DNA of 64,000 nucleotides, from NCBI RefSeq assembly GCF_019195435.1, contig NZ_CP078069.1:1426001-1490000 (forward strand), in the 5' to 3' direction. This stretch comes from Comamonas sp. NLF-1-9. Its GTDB lineage: Bacteria > Pseudomonadota > Gammaproteobacteria > Burkholderiales > Burkholderiaceae_C. The first letter of the stretch is position 1, and each line of letters begins with the position of its first letter. Position numbers and translations under genes: made by a program. Of the stretch, positions 29,116 through 39,051 are shown piece by piece. The notes below the pieces were generated by a model. The model had not been told where the DNA came from, did not search any database, and saw only the letters and a program-made list of their open reading frames with translations.

Positions 29116-30486
29116 TCATGCCCAGTCGCACTGCACCGTGAAATGGCGCAGAAACCTGGGCTGCTTGGTGATGCGCACCCCGCGTATCGCGCCCGCTTTC
29201 TGCTTGACTTCGGCAATCACCTCTGCGGCGTAGTCGAAGTGGCTTTGCGTGTACATGCGCCGCGGGAAGGCCAGGCGCACCAGCTCCATGCTGTGGAAGG
29301 TCTCGGTGCCGTCGTCCAGGCGCCGGCCGAACATCATCGAGCCCACTTCCACGCCGCGAATGCCGCCTTCCAGATAGAGCGCGTTGCACAGCGCCCAGGC
29401 GGGGTAGTGCGCCACCGGCATGTCGGGCAGCACGGTCTTGGCGTCGATGTAGACCGCGTGGCCGCCGGTAGGCTTGACGAAGCCCACGCCCGCGGCGTCG
29501 AGCTTTTCGCCCAGGTATTCGGCGGTGCGCAGGCGATAGCGCAGATAGTCCTCGTCCAGCCCCTCTTCCAGGCCCACGGCCAGCGCCTCCAGGTCACGCC
29601 CGGCCATGCCGCCGTAGGTGGGAAAGCCTTCCATCATGATGAGGTCGTTCCTCACTTCGTCCAGCCAGTCGCTGGCGCGCAGCACGATGAAGCCGCCGAT
29701 GTTGACCATGCCGTCCTTCTTGGCGCTCATGGTGGCGCCGTCGGCATGACTGAACATCTCGCGCGCAATGTCGCGCACGCTGGTGTGCTCGTAGCCAGGC
29801 TCGCGCATCTTGATGAACATGGCGTTTTCGGCGAAGCGGCACACGTCCATGATGAGCGGCTTGCCGTACTTCTTGAGCAGGGCTGCGTAGGCGCGGATGT
29901 TGGCCATGGCCACCGGCTGGCCGCCGCCGGTGTTGTTGGTCACGGTGATCATGCCAAACGGTATGCGCTCGCCCTGCTCCTTGAGCAGCGCCTCCACGCG
30001 CGCCAGATCGATGTTGCCCTTGAAGGGGTGGATGGTGGCCGGCTCCAGGCCCTCGGCGATCACGCAGTCCACGGCCTCGACGCCGACGTATTCCAGGTTG
30101 GCGCGGGTGGTGTCGAAGTGGCAGTTGCTCGGCACCAGGTCGCCCTTCTTGCAGACGGCGCTGAACAACACCTTCTCGGCCGCACGGCCTTGGTGCGTGG
30201 GCACGAAGTGCTCCATGCCGGTGATGTCGCGGATGACCTGCTCCAGGCGGAAGTAGCTGCGCGCGCCGGCGTAGCTTTCGTCCCCTTCCATGATCGCGCC
30301 CCACTGGCGTGCGGACATCGCCCCGGTACCCGAGTCGGTGAGCCAGTCGATCAGCACGTCCTGGGCCCTGAGCTGAAAGACATTGAGCCTGGCGGCTTGC
30401 AGCAGCTGTTCGCGCTCGGCGCGCGTGGTCATGCGGATGGGCTCCACGCTCTTGATGCGAAACGGCTCGATCATGGTTTTTGGCAC
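29116..30486 (-). CDS. tnaA: Tryptophanase
   Basis: This 456-residue PLP beta-lyase cleaves tryptophan to indole, pyruvate and ammonia. Residues that separate it from tyrosine phenol-lyase are Asp125 in CHFDTTR, Val in RGVEVGS where Tpl has Arg, and LRHFT near the C-terminus. The PLP lysine is in MSAKKDGMVN. The start is probably GTG 30486 (MPKTMIEPFRIK), which has GAAGGA at proper spacing; ATG 30474 is the alternative but sits too far from it. No tnaC-like leader peptide with the conserved Trp/Pro pattern was found upstream, so the enteric induction mechanism seems absent. No aromatic permease gene is adjacent. Confidence 0.92.
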   Translation of the reverse strand: MPKTMIEPFRIKSVEPIRMTTRAEREQLLQAARLNVFQLRAQDVLIDWLTDSGTGAMSARQWGAIMEGDESYAGARSYFRLEQVIRDITGMEHFVPTHQGRAAEKVLFSAVCKKGDLVPSNCHFDTTRANLEYVGVEAVDCVIAEGLEPATIHPFKGNIDLARVEALLKEQGERIPFGMITVTNNTGGGQPVAMANIRAYAALLKKYGKPLIMDVCRFAENAMFIKMREPGYEHTSVRDIAREMFSHADGATMSAKKDGMVNIGGFIVLRASDWLDEVRNDLIMMEGFPTYGGMAGRDLEALAVGLEEGLDEDYLRYRLRTAEYLGEKLDAAGVGFVKPTGGHAVYIDAKTVLPDMPVAHYPAWALCNALYLEGGIRGVEVGSMMFGRRLDDGTETFHSMELVRLAFPRRMYTQSHFDYAAEVIAEVKQKAGAIRGVRITKQPRFLRHFTVQCDWA

Positions 30487-30677
30487 AACGATTCCTTCCG
30501 GGAGTCAATAAAAACCACGAACTTAGCCCTGAAAAAACCCTTGTGGTGTCGCTTTTTTCCAACGTATTGACAAAACAGGGGCGTTCGCCCGGCGCCGCGG
30601 CAAAGCCCTGCTCCCGGCTTGCCAGGCGCTTCCTTGCCTAGAATTGCCGCTTTGTTTGCAAGCAACCGAGAGCATCC

Positions 30678-32099
30678 ATGGGACGCACCCTGTACGACAA
30701 GGTCTTTGACGAGCACGTGGTCCACACCGAGGACGACGGCACGGCCCTCCTGTACATAGACCGCCACCTGGTGCATGAGGTCACCAGCCCGCAGGCTTTC
30801 GAAGGCCTGCGCGAGGCGGGGCGCCCGGTCTGGCGCACCAGCTCCATCATTGCCACCGCCGACCACAACACGCCGACCACCGGCTGGGAACTGGGCTACG
30901 ACGGCATTGCCGACCCGATCAGCAAACTGCAGATCGAAACCCTGGACGAGAACATCCAGAAGAACGGGGCGGCCGCCTTCTTCCCCTTTCTTTCAAAACG
31001 CCAGGGCATCGTGCACGTGATCGGCCCGGAAAACGGCGCAACGCTGCCGGGCATGACGGTGGTCTGCGGCGACAGCCACACCAGCACCCATGGCGCGTTC
31101 GGTGCGCTCGCGCACGGCATAGGCACGAGCGAGGTTGAGCACGTGCTGGCCACGCAGTGCCTGCTGACCAAGAAGGCGAAGAACATGCTGGTGCGGGTGA
31201 ACGGCCAGGTGGCGCCGGGCATTACCGCCAAGGACATCGTGCTGGCCATCATCGGCAAGATAGGCACGGCGGGCGGCACCGGCTACACCATCGAATTTGC
31301 CGGCGAGGCCATCCAGGCGCTGTCGATGGAAGGCCGCATGACGGTGTGCAACATGACCATCGAAGCCGGCGCGCGCGCGGGCATGATCGCCGTCGACCAG
31401 AAAACCATCGATTACTTCAAGGGCCGCCCGCTCGCGCCCACCGGCGTGGAGTGGGACATGGCGGTGCAGTACTGGAAGACGCTGCATTCCGACCCCGATG
31501 CAAAGTTCGACACCGTGGTCGATCTGAACGCCTCCGACATCCTGCCGCAGGTCACCTGGGGCACCAACCCCGAGATGGTGGTGGACATCAACGCCCGCGT
31601 GCCCGACCCGGAAAAGGAAAAAGATCCGGTGATCCGCCACGCGATGGAGCGCGCGCTCACCTACATGGGCCTCACGCCCGGCAAGCCGATGCAAGACATC
31701 TTCGTCGACAAGGTCTTCATCGGCTCGTGCACCAACAGCCGCATCGAGGACTTGCGCGCCGCCGCCGCCGTTGTCAGGAAGCTCAATCAAAAGGTGGCGA
31801 AAAACATCAAGCTTGCGATGGTGGTGCCGGGCTCGGGCCTGGTGAAGGCGCAGGCCGAGCGCGAGGGGCTGGACAAGATTTTTCTCGCCGCCGGCTTTGA
31901 GTGGCGCGAGCCGGGCTGCTCGATGTGCCTGGCGATGAACGCCGACCGGCTGGAGCAGGGCGAGCGCTGCGCATCGACTTCCAACCGCAACTTCGAGGGC
32001 CGCCAGGGCGCGGGCGGGCGCACGCACCTGGTCAGCCCCGCGATGGCGGCCGCCGCTGCCATCCACGGTCATTTCGTCGACATCCGCAAGTTCGCCTGA
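30678..32099 (+). CDS. leuC: 3-isopropylmalate dehydratase large subunit
   Basis: This 473-residue aconitase-family protein isomerises 2- to 3-isopropylmalate in leucine synthesis, with LeuD. Cluster-binding cysteines are in IGSCTNSR (about 350) and GCSMCLAMN (about 413). Further motifs are TADHNTPT and [19 protein letters not shown] at 30639-30644 is a possible -10 with a weak TTGCCA upstream (14-base spacer). The gene is followed 11 bases later by a small lipoprotein gene, then leuD and leuB. It is divergent from tnaA with 191 bases between the starts. Confidence 0.96.
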   Translation: MGRTLYDKVFDEHVVHTEDDGTALLYIDRHLVHEVTSPQAFEGLREAGRPVWRTSSIIATADHNTPTTGWELGYDGIADPISKLQIETLDENIQKNGAAAFFPFLSKRQGIVHVIGPENGATLPGMTVVCGDSHTSTHGAFGALAHGIGTSEVEHVLATQCLLTKKAKNMLVRVNGQVAPGITAKDIVLAIIGKIGTAGGTGYTIEFAGEAIQALSMEGRMTVCNMTIEAGARAGMIAVDQKTIDYFKGRPLAPTGVEWDMAVQYWKTLHSDPDAKFDTVVDLNASDILPQVTWGTNPEMVVDINARVPDPEKEKDPVIRHAMERALTYMGLTPGKPMQDIFVDKVFIGSCTNSRIEDLRAAAAVVRKLNQKVAKNIKLAMVVPGSGLVKAQAEREGLDKIFLAAGFEWREPGCSMCLAMNADRLEQGERCASTSNRNFEGRQGAGGRTHLVSPAMAAAAAIHGHFVDIRKFA

Positions 32100-32110
32100 A
32101 GGAGCTACCC

Positions 32111-32239
32111 ATGAAAAAGATTGCCGTGCTCGTTCCCCTGTTCTTCGCCGTGCTCCTGGCCGGCTGCAACACCGTCAAGGGCATGGGCCAGGACGTGCAA
32201 AAGGCCGGCAACGCCATCGAGCGCGCCGCCGACAAGTAA
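32111..32239 (+). CDS. Entericidin-like small lipoprotein
   Basis: This 42-residue protein reads [19 protein letters not shown] then a short hydrophilic tail ([23 protein letters not shown]). LLAGC is a lipobox, with cysteine 19 the predicted lipidation site. The tail pattern matches the entericidin EcnA/EcnB family of small membrane lipoproteins. It has GGAG (32101-32104) seven bases upstream and lies between leuC and leuD, so it is transcribed with leucine genes. Its role here is unknown; the enteric relatives are described as a toxin/antidote pair, but only one copy is present. Confidence 0.88.
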   Translation: MKKIAVLVPLFFAVLLAGCNTVKGMGQDVQKAGNAIERAADK

Positions 32240-32246
32240 GGCCATC

Positions 32247-32900
32247 ATGGAAAAATTCACCGTACACAAGGGGCTGGTCGCGCCCATGGACCGCGAAAAC
32301 GTCGATACCGACGCGATCATCCCCAAGCAGTTTCTCAAGTCCATCAAGCGCACCGGCTTTGGCCCCAACCTGTTTGACGAATGGCGCTATCTGGACCAGC
32401 CGGGCAAGCCCGGCATGCCCGAATCCAAGCGCAAGCCGAACCCGGACTTCGTGCTCAACCAGCCGCGCTACAAGGGCGCAAGCATCTTGCTGGCGCGCCA
32501 GAACTTCGGCTGCGGCTCGAGCCGCGAGCACGCGCCCTGGGCGCTGCAGCAGTACGGCTTTCGCTCCATCATCGCGCCCAGCTTTGCCGACATCTTCTTC
32601 AACAACTGCTTCAAGAACGGGCTGCTGCCGATCGGCCTGCCCGAGTCCGTCGTCGGCCGCCTGTTCGACGCGGTGGCGGTCTTCCCCGGCTACAGCCTGA
32701 CCGTCGATCTGGAGCGCCAGGTCGTCGTGGATCCGCAGGGCGAGGAGATCCCCTTCGAGGTCGAGCCCTTTCGCCGCTATTGCCTGCTCGGCGGCCTGGA
32801 CGACATCGGCCTGACGCTGCGCCACAAGGACAAGATCAAGGCCTTCGAGGCCGAGCGCCTGGCGAGCAAGCCCTGGCTCGCACGGGTCATGGCGTCCTGA
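32247..32900 (+). CDS. leuD: 3-isopropylmalate dehydratase small subunit
   Basis: This 217-residue partner of LeuC carries the swivelling domain with [12 protein letters not shown] near the start and [13 protein letters not shown] (about 85-97). ATG 32247 begins [18 protein letters not shown], seven bases after the lipoprotein stop. Length is normal. leuB follows after a 69-base gap that is mostly filled by a dispersed repeat. Confidence 0.96.
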   Translation: MEKFTVHKGLVAPMDRENVDTDAIIPKQFLKSIKRTGFGPNLFDEWRYLDQPGKPGMPESKRKPNPDFVLNQPRYKGASILLARQNFGCGSSREHAPWALQQYGFRSIIAPSFADIFFNNCFKNGLLPIGLPESVVGRLFDAVAVFPGYSLTVDLERQVVVDPQGEEIPFEVEPFRRYCLLGGLDDIGLTLRHKDKIKAFEAERLASKPWLARVMAS

Positions 32901-32921
32901 AGACGTTTCAAGATTTATACA

Positions 32922-32967
32922 AAATTGGCCTAAAACGCTTGCCCAGCAAGCGCGAGCAGCTATCAAA
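32922..32967 (+). repeat. Dispersed palindromic repeat, copy B (leuD-leuB gap)
   Basis: This is the best copy of the family: AAATTGGCC, TAAAACGCTTGCC, CAGCAAGCGCGAG, CAGCTATCAAA. It ends two bases before the leuB ATG and fills most of the 69-base gap. The leuB translation start therefore lies directly on the repeat edge, and no good ribosome-binding site is visible beyond it. Confidence 0.85.
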
Positions 32968-32969
32968 AC

Positions 32970-34040
32970 ATGAAAATTGCCATTCTTCCGGGCGACGGCA
33001 TAGGCCCCGAAATCGTTGCCGAAGCGGTCAAGGTGCTGAAGGCCCTGGGCCTGAGCTTCGAGATGCAGAGCGCGCCCGTGGGCGGCGCAGCCTATGAAGC
33101 CGCAGGGCACCCGCTGCCGCCTGCGACGCTGGAGCTGGCGCAGTCGGCCGACGCCATCCTGTTCGGCGCGGTGGGCGACTGGAAGTACGACAAGCTGGAG
33201 CGCGCGCTGCGCCCCGAGCAGGCCATCCTCGGCCTGCGCAAGGCGCTCGGCCTGTTTGCCAACTTCCGACCGGCGATCTGCCACGAGCAGCTGGTCGGCG
33301 CCTCCAGCCTCAAGCCCGAGCTGGTGGCGGGCCTGGACATCCTCATCGTGCGCGAGCTGACCGGCGACATCTACTTCGGCCAGCCGCGCGGCCGGCGCAA
33401 GGCGCCCGACGGCGCGTTTGCCGGCGCCGACGAAGCCTTTGACACCATGCGCTACACCCGCCCCGAGATCGAGCGCATCGCGCGCGTGGCCTTCGACGCC
33501 GCGCGCCAGCGCAAGCGGCGCGTAACCAGCGTGGACAAGGCAAATGTGCTCGAGACCTTCCAGTTCTGGAAGGACGTGGTCAGCGAGGTGCACCAGGACT
33601 ACCCCGACGTGCAGCTCGAGCACATGTACGTGGACAACGCCGCGATGCAGCTCGTCAAGGAGCCCAAGAAGTTCGACGTGATCGTCACCGGCAACATGTT
33701 CGGCGACATCCTTTCGGACGAAGCCTCGATGCTCACCGGCTCCATCGGCATGCTGCCTTCGGCCAGCCTGAACGACAAGAAGCAGGGCTTGTACGAACCC
33801 AGCCACGGCAGCGCGCCGGACATCGCCGGCAAGGGCCTGGCCAATCCGCTGGCAACGATTCTTTCGGCCGCGATGATGCTGCGCTTCTCGCTCGGCCAGA
33901 GCCAGGCGGCCGAGCGCATCGAAGCGGCCGTCGGCCGGGTGCTGGCCCAGGGCTTGCGCACGCCCGACATCTGGAGCGAAGGCACGACCAGCGTCAGCAC
34001 CGCCGAGATGGGCGACGCGGTGGTGCGCGCCCTCGTCTGA
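32970..34040 (+). CDS. leuB: 3-isopropylmalate dehydrogenase
   Basis: This 356-residue NAD-dependent beta-decarboxylating dehydrogenase makes 2-oxoisocaproate in leucine synthesis. Family motifs are [11 protein letters not shown] at the N-terminus, [12 protein letters not shown], and the metal/substrate signature [27 protein letters not shown] (about 231-257). The ATG at 32970 abuts the dispersed repeat. The gene ends before a hairpin at 34084-34100. Confidence 0.97.
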   Translation: MKIAILPGDGIGPEIVAEAVKVLKALGLSFEMQSAPVGGAAYEAAGHPLPPATLELAQSADAILFGAVGDWKYDKLERALRPEQAILGLRKALGLFANFRPAICHEQLVGASSLKPELVAGLDILIVRELTGDIYFGQPRGRRKAPDGAFAGADEAFDTMRYTRPEIERIARVAFDAARQRKRRVTSVDKANVLETFQFWKDVVSEVHQDYPDVQLEHMYVDNAAMQLVKEPKKFDVIVTGNMFGDILSDEASMLTGSIGMLPSASLNDKKQGLYEPSHGSAPDIAGKGLANPLATILSAAMMLRFSLGQSQAAERIEAAVGRVLAQGLRTPDIWSEGTTSVSTAEMGDAVVRALV

Positions 34041-34083
34041 GCGCGGCGGCCCGCCGACCCTGACCCTATCGCACGCGCGACAA

Positions 34084-34100
34084 GCCCGCACCTTGCGGGC
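34084..34100 (+). terminator. Hairpin after leuB
   Basis: GCCCGC (34084-34089) and GCGGGC (34095-34100) form a 6-bp stem with a 5-base loop just after leuB. It is followed by GGAATAAT rather than a T-run, so it is a weak candidate terminator for the leu operon. Confidence 0.4.
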
Positions 34101-34115
34101 GGAATAATCGGCAGG

Positions 34116-35036
34116 ATGTACCGTGAACGCCAGTCTGCCCAAACGCTAACCCGGAGCCTGCGCGGCAACCCCTGCCATCTGCGCTGCTGGGGCCCCGACA
34201 CCAGTCCCCTGCCGCCGCTGGTACTGCTGCACGGCTGGATGGATGTGGGGGCGTCCTGGCAGTTCGTGGTGGATGCGTTCAGCGAAGCCTTGAGCGGGCA
34301 GCGGCGCATCATCGCGCCCGACTGGCGGGGCTTTGGCCTGTCCATGCCGGCGAGCGCGGTGGATTGCTACCACTTCAGCGATTACCTGGCCGATCTGGAT
34401 GCCTTGCTGCATGAGCTTGCGGGTGAAGCGGCGATTGACCTCGTCGGGCACAGCATGGGCGGCAATCTTGCGATGATGTATGCCGGCGTGCGCCCGGCGC
34501 GCATCCGCCGCCTGGTCAACCTGGAAGGCTTTGGTCTGCCCGCCACCGACCCGGCCGAGGCACCGGCGCGCTACGCGCAGTGGCTGGACGAACTGCAGCG
34601 CCTGCGCCAGGGAGAAATCCACCTCAAGAGCTACGACAGCGCAGACAAAGTGGCTGCGCGCCTGATGCGCACCAACCCGCGCTTGGGCGCGGACAAGGCC
34701 GCGTGGCTCGCGCAGCACTGGGCCCGCCAGGGCGCGGACGGGCGCTGGCACGTTCTGGGCGACGCCGCGCACAAGGTCGTGAGCGCCCAGCTCTACCGCG
34801 TGGATGAGGCGCTGGCGCTGTACGCTGCCATTACCGCGCCGGTACTGTGCATCGAATCCGAGCAAGACAGCCCGGCCCTGTGGTTCAAGGGGCGCTTCAC
34901 CCTGCGGGAGCACCATCAACGCCTGACCCATGTGCGCCAGCTGCAAACCGCCACGGTGCAAGACGCCGGCCACATGCTGCACCACGACCAGCCCGCGGTA
35001 GTGGCCCGCCTGATCGAGGATTTTCTCGGCGCCTGA
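34116..35036 (+). CDS. Alpha/beta hydrolase
   Basis: This 306-residue cytoplasmic hydrolase-fold protein has an oxyanion region [10 protein letters not shown] (about 36-45), a nucleophile elbow GHSMGGN (serine near 111), and a late histidine in DAGHMLHHD (about 286-294). No N-terminal signal peptide is seen. The substrate is unknown; many such proteins are esterases or epoxide hydrolases. It lies between the leu operon and prfB, and a small hairpin (35048-35063) follows it. Confidence 0.85.
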   Translation: MYRERQSAQTLTRSLRGNPCHLRCWGPDTSPLPPLVLLHGWMDVGASWQFVVDAFSEALSGQRRIIAPDWRGFGLSMPASAVDCYHFSDYLADLDALLHELAGEAAIDLVGHSMGGNLAMMYAGVRPARIRRLVNLEGFGLPATDPAEAPARYAQWLDELQRLRQGEIHLKSYDSADKVAARLMRTNPRLGADKAAWLAQHWARQGADGRWHVLGDAAHKVVSAQLYRVDEALALYAAITAPVLCIESEQDSPALWFKGRFTLREHHQRLTHVRQLQTATVQDAGHMLHHDQPAVVARLIEDFLGA

Positions 35037-35165
35037 GCACTTGCAGCGCAGGCAAAAGCCTGCAAAGCGCGCGCCGTTCAGGCTGCTGCGCGCCCACCGC
35101 AGGCCGGCTGCGGCCGCTCATGGGAAAATCCAGGATTACCCGCATGCGACAGCAAAGGATTTCCC

Positions 35166-36270
35166 ATGGAAGCAGAACAAATCAACCTCATCGGCAACAC
35201 CCTCGAAGACCTCGGCGAGCGCACCGAGGCCTTGCGGAGGTATCTTTGACTACGATGCCAAGCATGAGCGCCTGAGAACCGTCAACGCCGCGCTCGAAGA
35301 CCCGAACGTCTGGAACGACCCGAAAAAAGCCCAAGAGCTGGGCAAGGAAAAAAAGCTGCTCGACGGCGTGGTGCTCACGCTGCAAAAGCTCACCCAGGAA
35401 ATCGCCGACAACACCGAGCTCTATGAAATGAGCCGGGACGAGGACGACGAAGCCGGCCTGGCCGCGATCGAAGCCGAGGTCGACAAGCTCAAGCCCCTGA
35501 TCGAAGAGCTGGAGTTCCGCCGCATGTTCAGCAAGGAGGCGGACCCGCTCAATTGCTACATCGACATCCAGGCCGGCGCCGGCGGCACCGAAGCCTGCGA
35601 CTGGGCCGGCATGCTGCTGCGCCAGTACCTGAAGTACGCGGAAAGAAAAGGCTTCAAGGCCACGGTGGATGAAGAAACCCCGGGCGACGTCGCCGGCATC
35701 AAGAGCGCCACCATCCACATGGAGGGTGAATACGCCTACGGCCTGCTGCGCACCGAAACCGGCGTGCACCGCCTGGTACGCAAAAGCCCCTTTGACAGCT
35801 CGGGCGGACGCCACACCTCGTTCGCCTCGCTCTTCGTCTATCCCGAGATCGACGACTCCATCCACATCGACATCAACCCCGCCGACGTGCGTACCGACAC
35901 CTACCGCGCCAGCGGCGCGGGCGGCCAGCACATCAACAAGACCGATTCGGCGGTGCGCCTCACCCACATCCCCACGGGCATCGTGGTGCAGTGCCAGGAC
36001 GGGCGCAGCCAGCACAGCAACCGCGACGTGGCCTGGCAGCGCCTGCGCTCGCGCCTGTATGAGCACGAAATGCAAAAACGCATGGTCGAGCAGCAGGCGC
36101 TGGAGGACACCAAGAGCGACGTCGGCTGGGGCCATCAGATACGCTCCTACGTGCTGGACAACAGCCGCATCAAGGACTTGCGCACCAACGTCGAAGTCTC
36201 GGCCACGCAAAAAGTGCTCGACGGCGACCTCGACGTGTTCATCGAAGCCTCGCTCAAGCAAGGCGTTTAA
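35166..36270 (+). CDS. prfB: Peptide chain release factor 2 (with programmed +1 frameshift)
   Basis: The gene is read as 35166-35246 joined to 35248-36270, giving 367 residues. Translation from ATG 35166 ([17 protein letters not shown]) meets in-frame TGA at 35247-35249 after codon 27 and must shift +1 to continue. The remaining reading frame has the release-factor signature: [13 protein letters not shown], with the RF2 tripeptide SPF, and [16 protein letters not shown] with the catalytic GGQ. RF2 terminates at UGA and UAA, so the internal UGA autoregulates its level. The next gene is pepN, so the prfB-lysS pairing seen in many bacteria is absent here. Confidence 0.95.
35235..35250 (+). promoter_or_regulatory. 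prfB programmed frameshift site
   Basis: CGGAGG (35235-35240) acts as an internal Shine-Dalgarno-like element, followed by TAT CTT TGA C. The slippery CTT (35244-35246) and stop TGA (35247-35249) match the conserved RF2 frameshift signal, with the usual spacing from the internal ribosome-binding element. Confidence 0.95.
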
Positions 36271-36277
36271 CGGCCCG

Positions 36278-36305
36278 CCCCGGCCCGCGCACGTGCGCGC
36301 CGGGG
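36278..36305 (+). terminator. GC-rich hairpin between prfB and pepN
   Basis: A 28-base imperfect palindrome (CCCCGGcccGCGCACGTGCGCgCCGGGG) sits just after the prfB stop. No T-run follows, so it may be an RNA stabilising hairpin rather than an intrinsic terminator. Confidence 0.4.
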
Positions 36306-36331
36306 AGCGGCCCCCAGGAAAGGACCAACCC

Positions 36332-39040
36332 ATGATGAGAGATGGCAACGCCAGCGCGGTCTACCGGCTGCAGTATGCGCCGCCCGCGTTCTGGATCGAC
36401 GCGGTGGAGCTCACCTTCGACCTCGATCCGGCCAAGACCCGGGTGCTCAACAAGATGCGCGTGCGCCGCAACCCCGAGGTAGCGGCCCAGGCCCTGCGCC
36501 TCGATGGCGAAGAGCTCCAGCTGGCGCGCGTGCAGGTCAACGGCGCGGGCACCAGTTTCAAGATCGAGGAAGACCAGCTCGTGCTGGAAAACCTGCCCGA
36601 GGGCAGCGAGCCTTTCGATCTGGAAATCTTCACCACCTGCGCGCCCGAGAAGAACACCCAGCTGTCGGGCCTGTACGTGAGCAACGCAACCTTCTTCACC
36701 CAGTGCGAGGCGCAGGGTTTTCGGCGTATCACCTATTTCCTGGACCGCCCGGACGTGATGGCCAGCTTCAGCGTGCTCCTGCGCGCCGACAAGGCCCGCT
36801 ACCCGGTGCTGCTGAGTAACGGCAACCTGGTCGAATCGGGTGAGCTGGCGGACGGGCGCCACTTTGCCCGCTGGGTCGATCCGCACAAAAAGCCCTGCTA
36901 CCTCTTCGCACTGGTGGCGGGCAAGCTCGTGGCACGCGAGCAGCAGATCACCAGCCGCGCCGGCAAGGAGCACCTGCTGCAAGTCTGGGTGCGCCCGGGC
37001 GACCTGGGCAAGACCGAGCACGCGATGAACTCGCTGATGGCGGCGATTGCCTGGGACGAGACGCGCTTTGGCCTGTCGCTCGACCTGGAGCGCTTCATGA
37101 TCGTCGCCACCAGCGACTTCAACATGGGCGCGATGGAGAACAAGGGTCTGAACGTCTTCAATACCAAATACGTGCTGGCCAGCCCGGCCACCGCCACCGA
37201 TCAGGACTTTGCCAACATCGAAGGCGTGGTCGGCCATGAGTACTTCCACAACTGGACCGGCAACCGCGTCACCTGCCGCGACTGGTTCCAGCTCTCGCTC
37301 AAGGAAGGCCTGACGGTCTTTCGCGACCAGGAGTTCAGCCAGGACATGGCCGGCAGCGCGTCCGCGCGCGCCACCCGCCGCATCGAGGACGTGCGCGTGC
37401 TGCGCAGCGCCCAGTTCCCCGAAGACGCCGGCCCCATGGCCCACCCGGTGCGCCCGGACAGCTACGTGGAGATCAACAACTTCTATACCGTCACGGTGTA
37501 CGAAAAGGGCGCCGAGGTGGTGCGCATGCAGCGCACGCTGGTGGGCGGCCACGAAGGCTTCGCCCGCGGGATGAAGCTGTACTTCGAGCGCCACGACGGT
37601 CACGCCGTCACCTGCGACGACTTCGCCCAGGCCATGGCCGACGCCAACCCCGCAAGCCCGCTGGCCCAGCACCTGGAGGCCTTCAAGCGCTGGTACAGCC
37701 AGGCCGGCACGCCACGCGTGAAGGCCGCGGGCCACTACGACGCCGACGCCCGGACCTACACCCTCACCCTCATGCAGAGCTGCCCGCCCACGCCGGGCCA
37801 GCCGGACAAGCTGCCCTTCGTCATTCCGCTCACGCTTGGCCTGGTCGGTGAAGACGGCGCCGCCCTGCCCCTGCAACTGGCGGGCGAGGCCGCGGCGGGC
37901 GAGACCCAGCGCACGCTGGTGCTGCACGAGGCCAGCCAGACCTTCACCTTCGAAGGCGTGGCGCAGCGCCCCGTGCCTTCGCTGCTGCGCAGCTTTAGCG
38001 CACCGGTCATCCTGGAGTGCGACTACAGCGACGCCGAACTGCTGACTCTGCTCGCACACGATGCGGACCCCTTCAACCGCTGGGAAGCGGGCCAGCGCCT
38101 GCTGCTGCGCGTTGCTCTTTCTTCCATAGCTGATAGCGCAGAGCAGACGGGCGCTACAGCCATAAATGGCCATATTCCCGAGGACATCGTCGAGGCGCTG
38201 CGCGCGGTGCTGGCGGACCCGCAGCTGGACCCCGCATTCAAGGAACTGGTGCTGACCCTGCCCTCGGAGGTCTACATCGCCGAACAGCTCGACGAGGTCG
38301 ATCCGCAGCAGGTGCATGCGGCGCGCGAGGCTCTGCGCCTGCAACTAGCCACCGCGCTGCAAGCCCAATGGCGCAGCGCCTGGGAGCAGCACCAGGACAG
38401 CGGCGCCTACCGCCCGGATGCCGCCAGCAGCGGCCGGCGCGCGCTGGCCGGCCTGGCGCTGTCCATGCTCTGCCTGGCCGCGCGCAGCAGCGGCGACACC
38501 GTCTGGCCGGGCAAGGCCTACCAGCGCTTCAAGATTGCTGCCAACATGACCGAGCGCCTGAACGCGCTGGGCGCGCTGATCGTGAGCGACCATGAACTCG
38601 CCCGCCCGGCGCTGGAGCGTTTCCACGAACGCTTCCGTGACGACGCGCTGGTGCTGGACAAATGGTTTGCGCTGCAAGCCGCGCGCCCCGACCGCGGCGG
38701 CAACGTGCTGCCCGCCGTGCAGGCGCTGATGCAGCATCCGGACTTCAACCTGAAGAACCCCAACCGCGCGCGCAGCCTGGTATTCAGCTACTGCAGCGCC
38801 AACCCCGGGGCCTTTCACCGCCGCGACGGCGCAGGCTATGCCTTCTGGGCCGAACAGGTGCTGGCGCTGGACGCCTTCAACCCGCAGGTGGCCGCGCGCC
38901 TGGCGCGTGCGCTGGACCGCTGGAAGCGGCTGGCCGAGCCCTACCGCGAGGCCGCGCGCGCCGCCATCGAACGGGTGGCCGCCGCGCCCAAGCTCTCCAA
39001 CGACGTGCGCGAGCTCGTCACCCACGCCCTGGCCGATTGA
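36332..39040 (+). CDS. pepN: Aminopeptidase N
   Basis: This 902-residue M1 metallopeptidase removes N-terminal residues from peptides in the cytoplasm. Its exopeptidase motif GAMEN is in [13 protein letters not shown] (about 268-272), and the zinc site HEYFH with the downstream glutamate in LSLKEG lies at about 305-330. AGGAAAGGA lies just upstream of the ATGATG start. An in-frame copy of the dispersed repeat (38125-38169) encodes about residues 598-612 ([15 protein letters not shown]) in the C-terminal helical domain, away from the active site. Length is a little above that of E. coli PepN (870). Confidence 0.95.
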   Translation: MMRDGNASAVYRLQYAPPAFWIDAVELTFDLDPAKTRVLNKMRVRRNPEVAAQALRLDGEELQLARVQVNGAGTSFKIEEDQLVLENLPEGSEPFDLEIFTTCAPEKNTQLSGLYVSNATFFTQCEAQGFRRITYFLDRPDVMASFSVLLRADKARYPVLLSNGNLVESGELADGRHFARWVDPHKKPCYLFALVAGKLVAREQQITSRAGKEHLLQVWVRPGDLGKTEHAMNSLMAAIAWDETRFGLSLDLERFMIVATSDFNMGAMENKGLNVFNTKYVLASPATATDQDFANIEGVVGHEYFHNWTGNRVTCRDWFQLSLKEGLTVFRDQEFSQDMAGSASARATRRIEDVRVLRSAQFPEDAGPMAHPVRPDSYVEINNFYTVTVYEKGAEVVRMQRTLVGGHEGFARGMKLYFERHDGHAVTCDDFAQAMADANPASPLAQHLEAFKRWYSQAGTPRVKAAGHYDADARTYTLTLMQSCPPTPGQPDKLPFVIPLTLGLVGEDGAALPLQLAGEAAAGETQRTLVLHEASQTFTFEGVAQRPVPSLLRSFSAPVILECDYSDAELLTLLAHDADPFNRWEAGQRLLLRVALSSIADSAEQTGATAINGHIPEDIVEALRAVLADPQLDPAFKELVLTLPSEVYIAEQLDEVDPQQVHAAREALRLQLATALQAQWRSAWEQHQDSGAYRPDAASSGRRALAGLALSMLCLAARSSGDTVWPGKAYQRFKIAANMTERLNALGALIVSDHELARPALERFHERFRDDALVLDKWFALQAARPDRGGNVLPAVQALMQHPDFNLKNPNRARSLVFSYCSANPGAFHRRDGAGYAFWAEQVLALDAFNPQVAARLARALDRWKRLAEPYREAARAAIERVAAAPKLSNDVRELVTHALAD
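38125..38169 (-). repeat. Dispersed palindromic repeat, copy E (in frame inside pepN)
   Basis: This diverged copy, in reverse orientation relative to copies A and B, reads CATAGCTGATAGCGC, AGAGCAGACGGGCGCT, ACAGCCATAAATGG. It shares TAGCTG, AGCGC and CAGACGGGCGCT with copy D at 62444-62489. The flanking TTGCTCTTTCTTC also resembles the family edge. Relationship to A/B is clearest through D. Confidence 0.65.
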
Positions 39041-39051
39041 GAGGAGTTTTC

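Noticed and set aside
30487-30620. A possible tnaC leader peptide upstream of tnaA
   Set aside because: A short frame contains SSWFLLTP, but it lacks the conserved spacing to a terminal proline and stop and runs into the tnaA start region.
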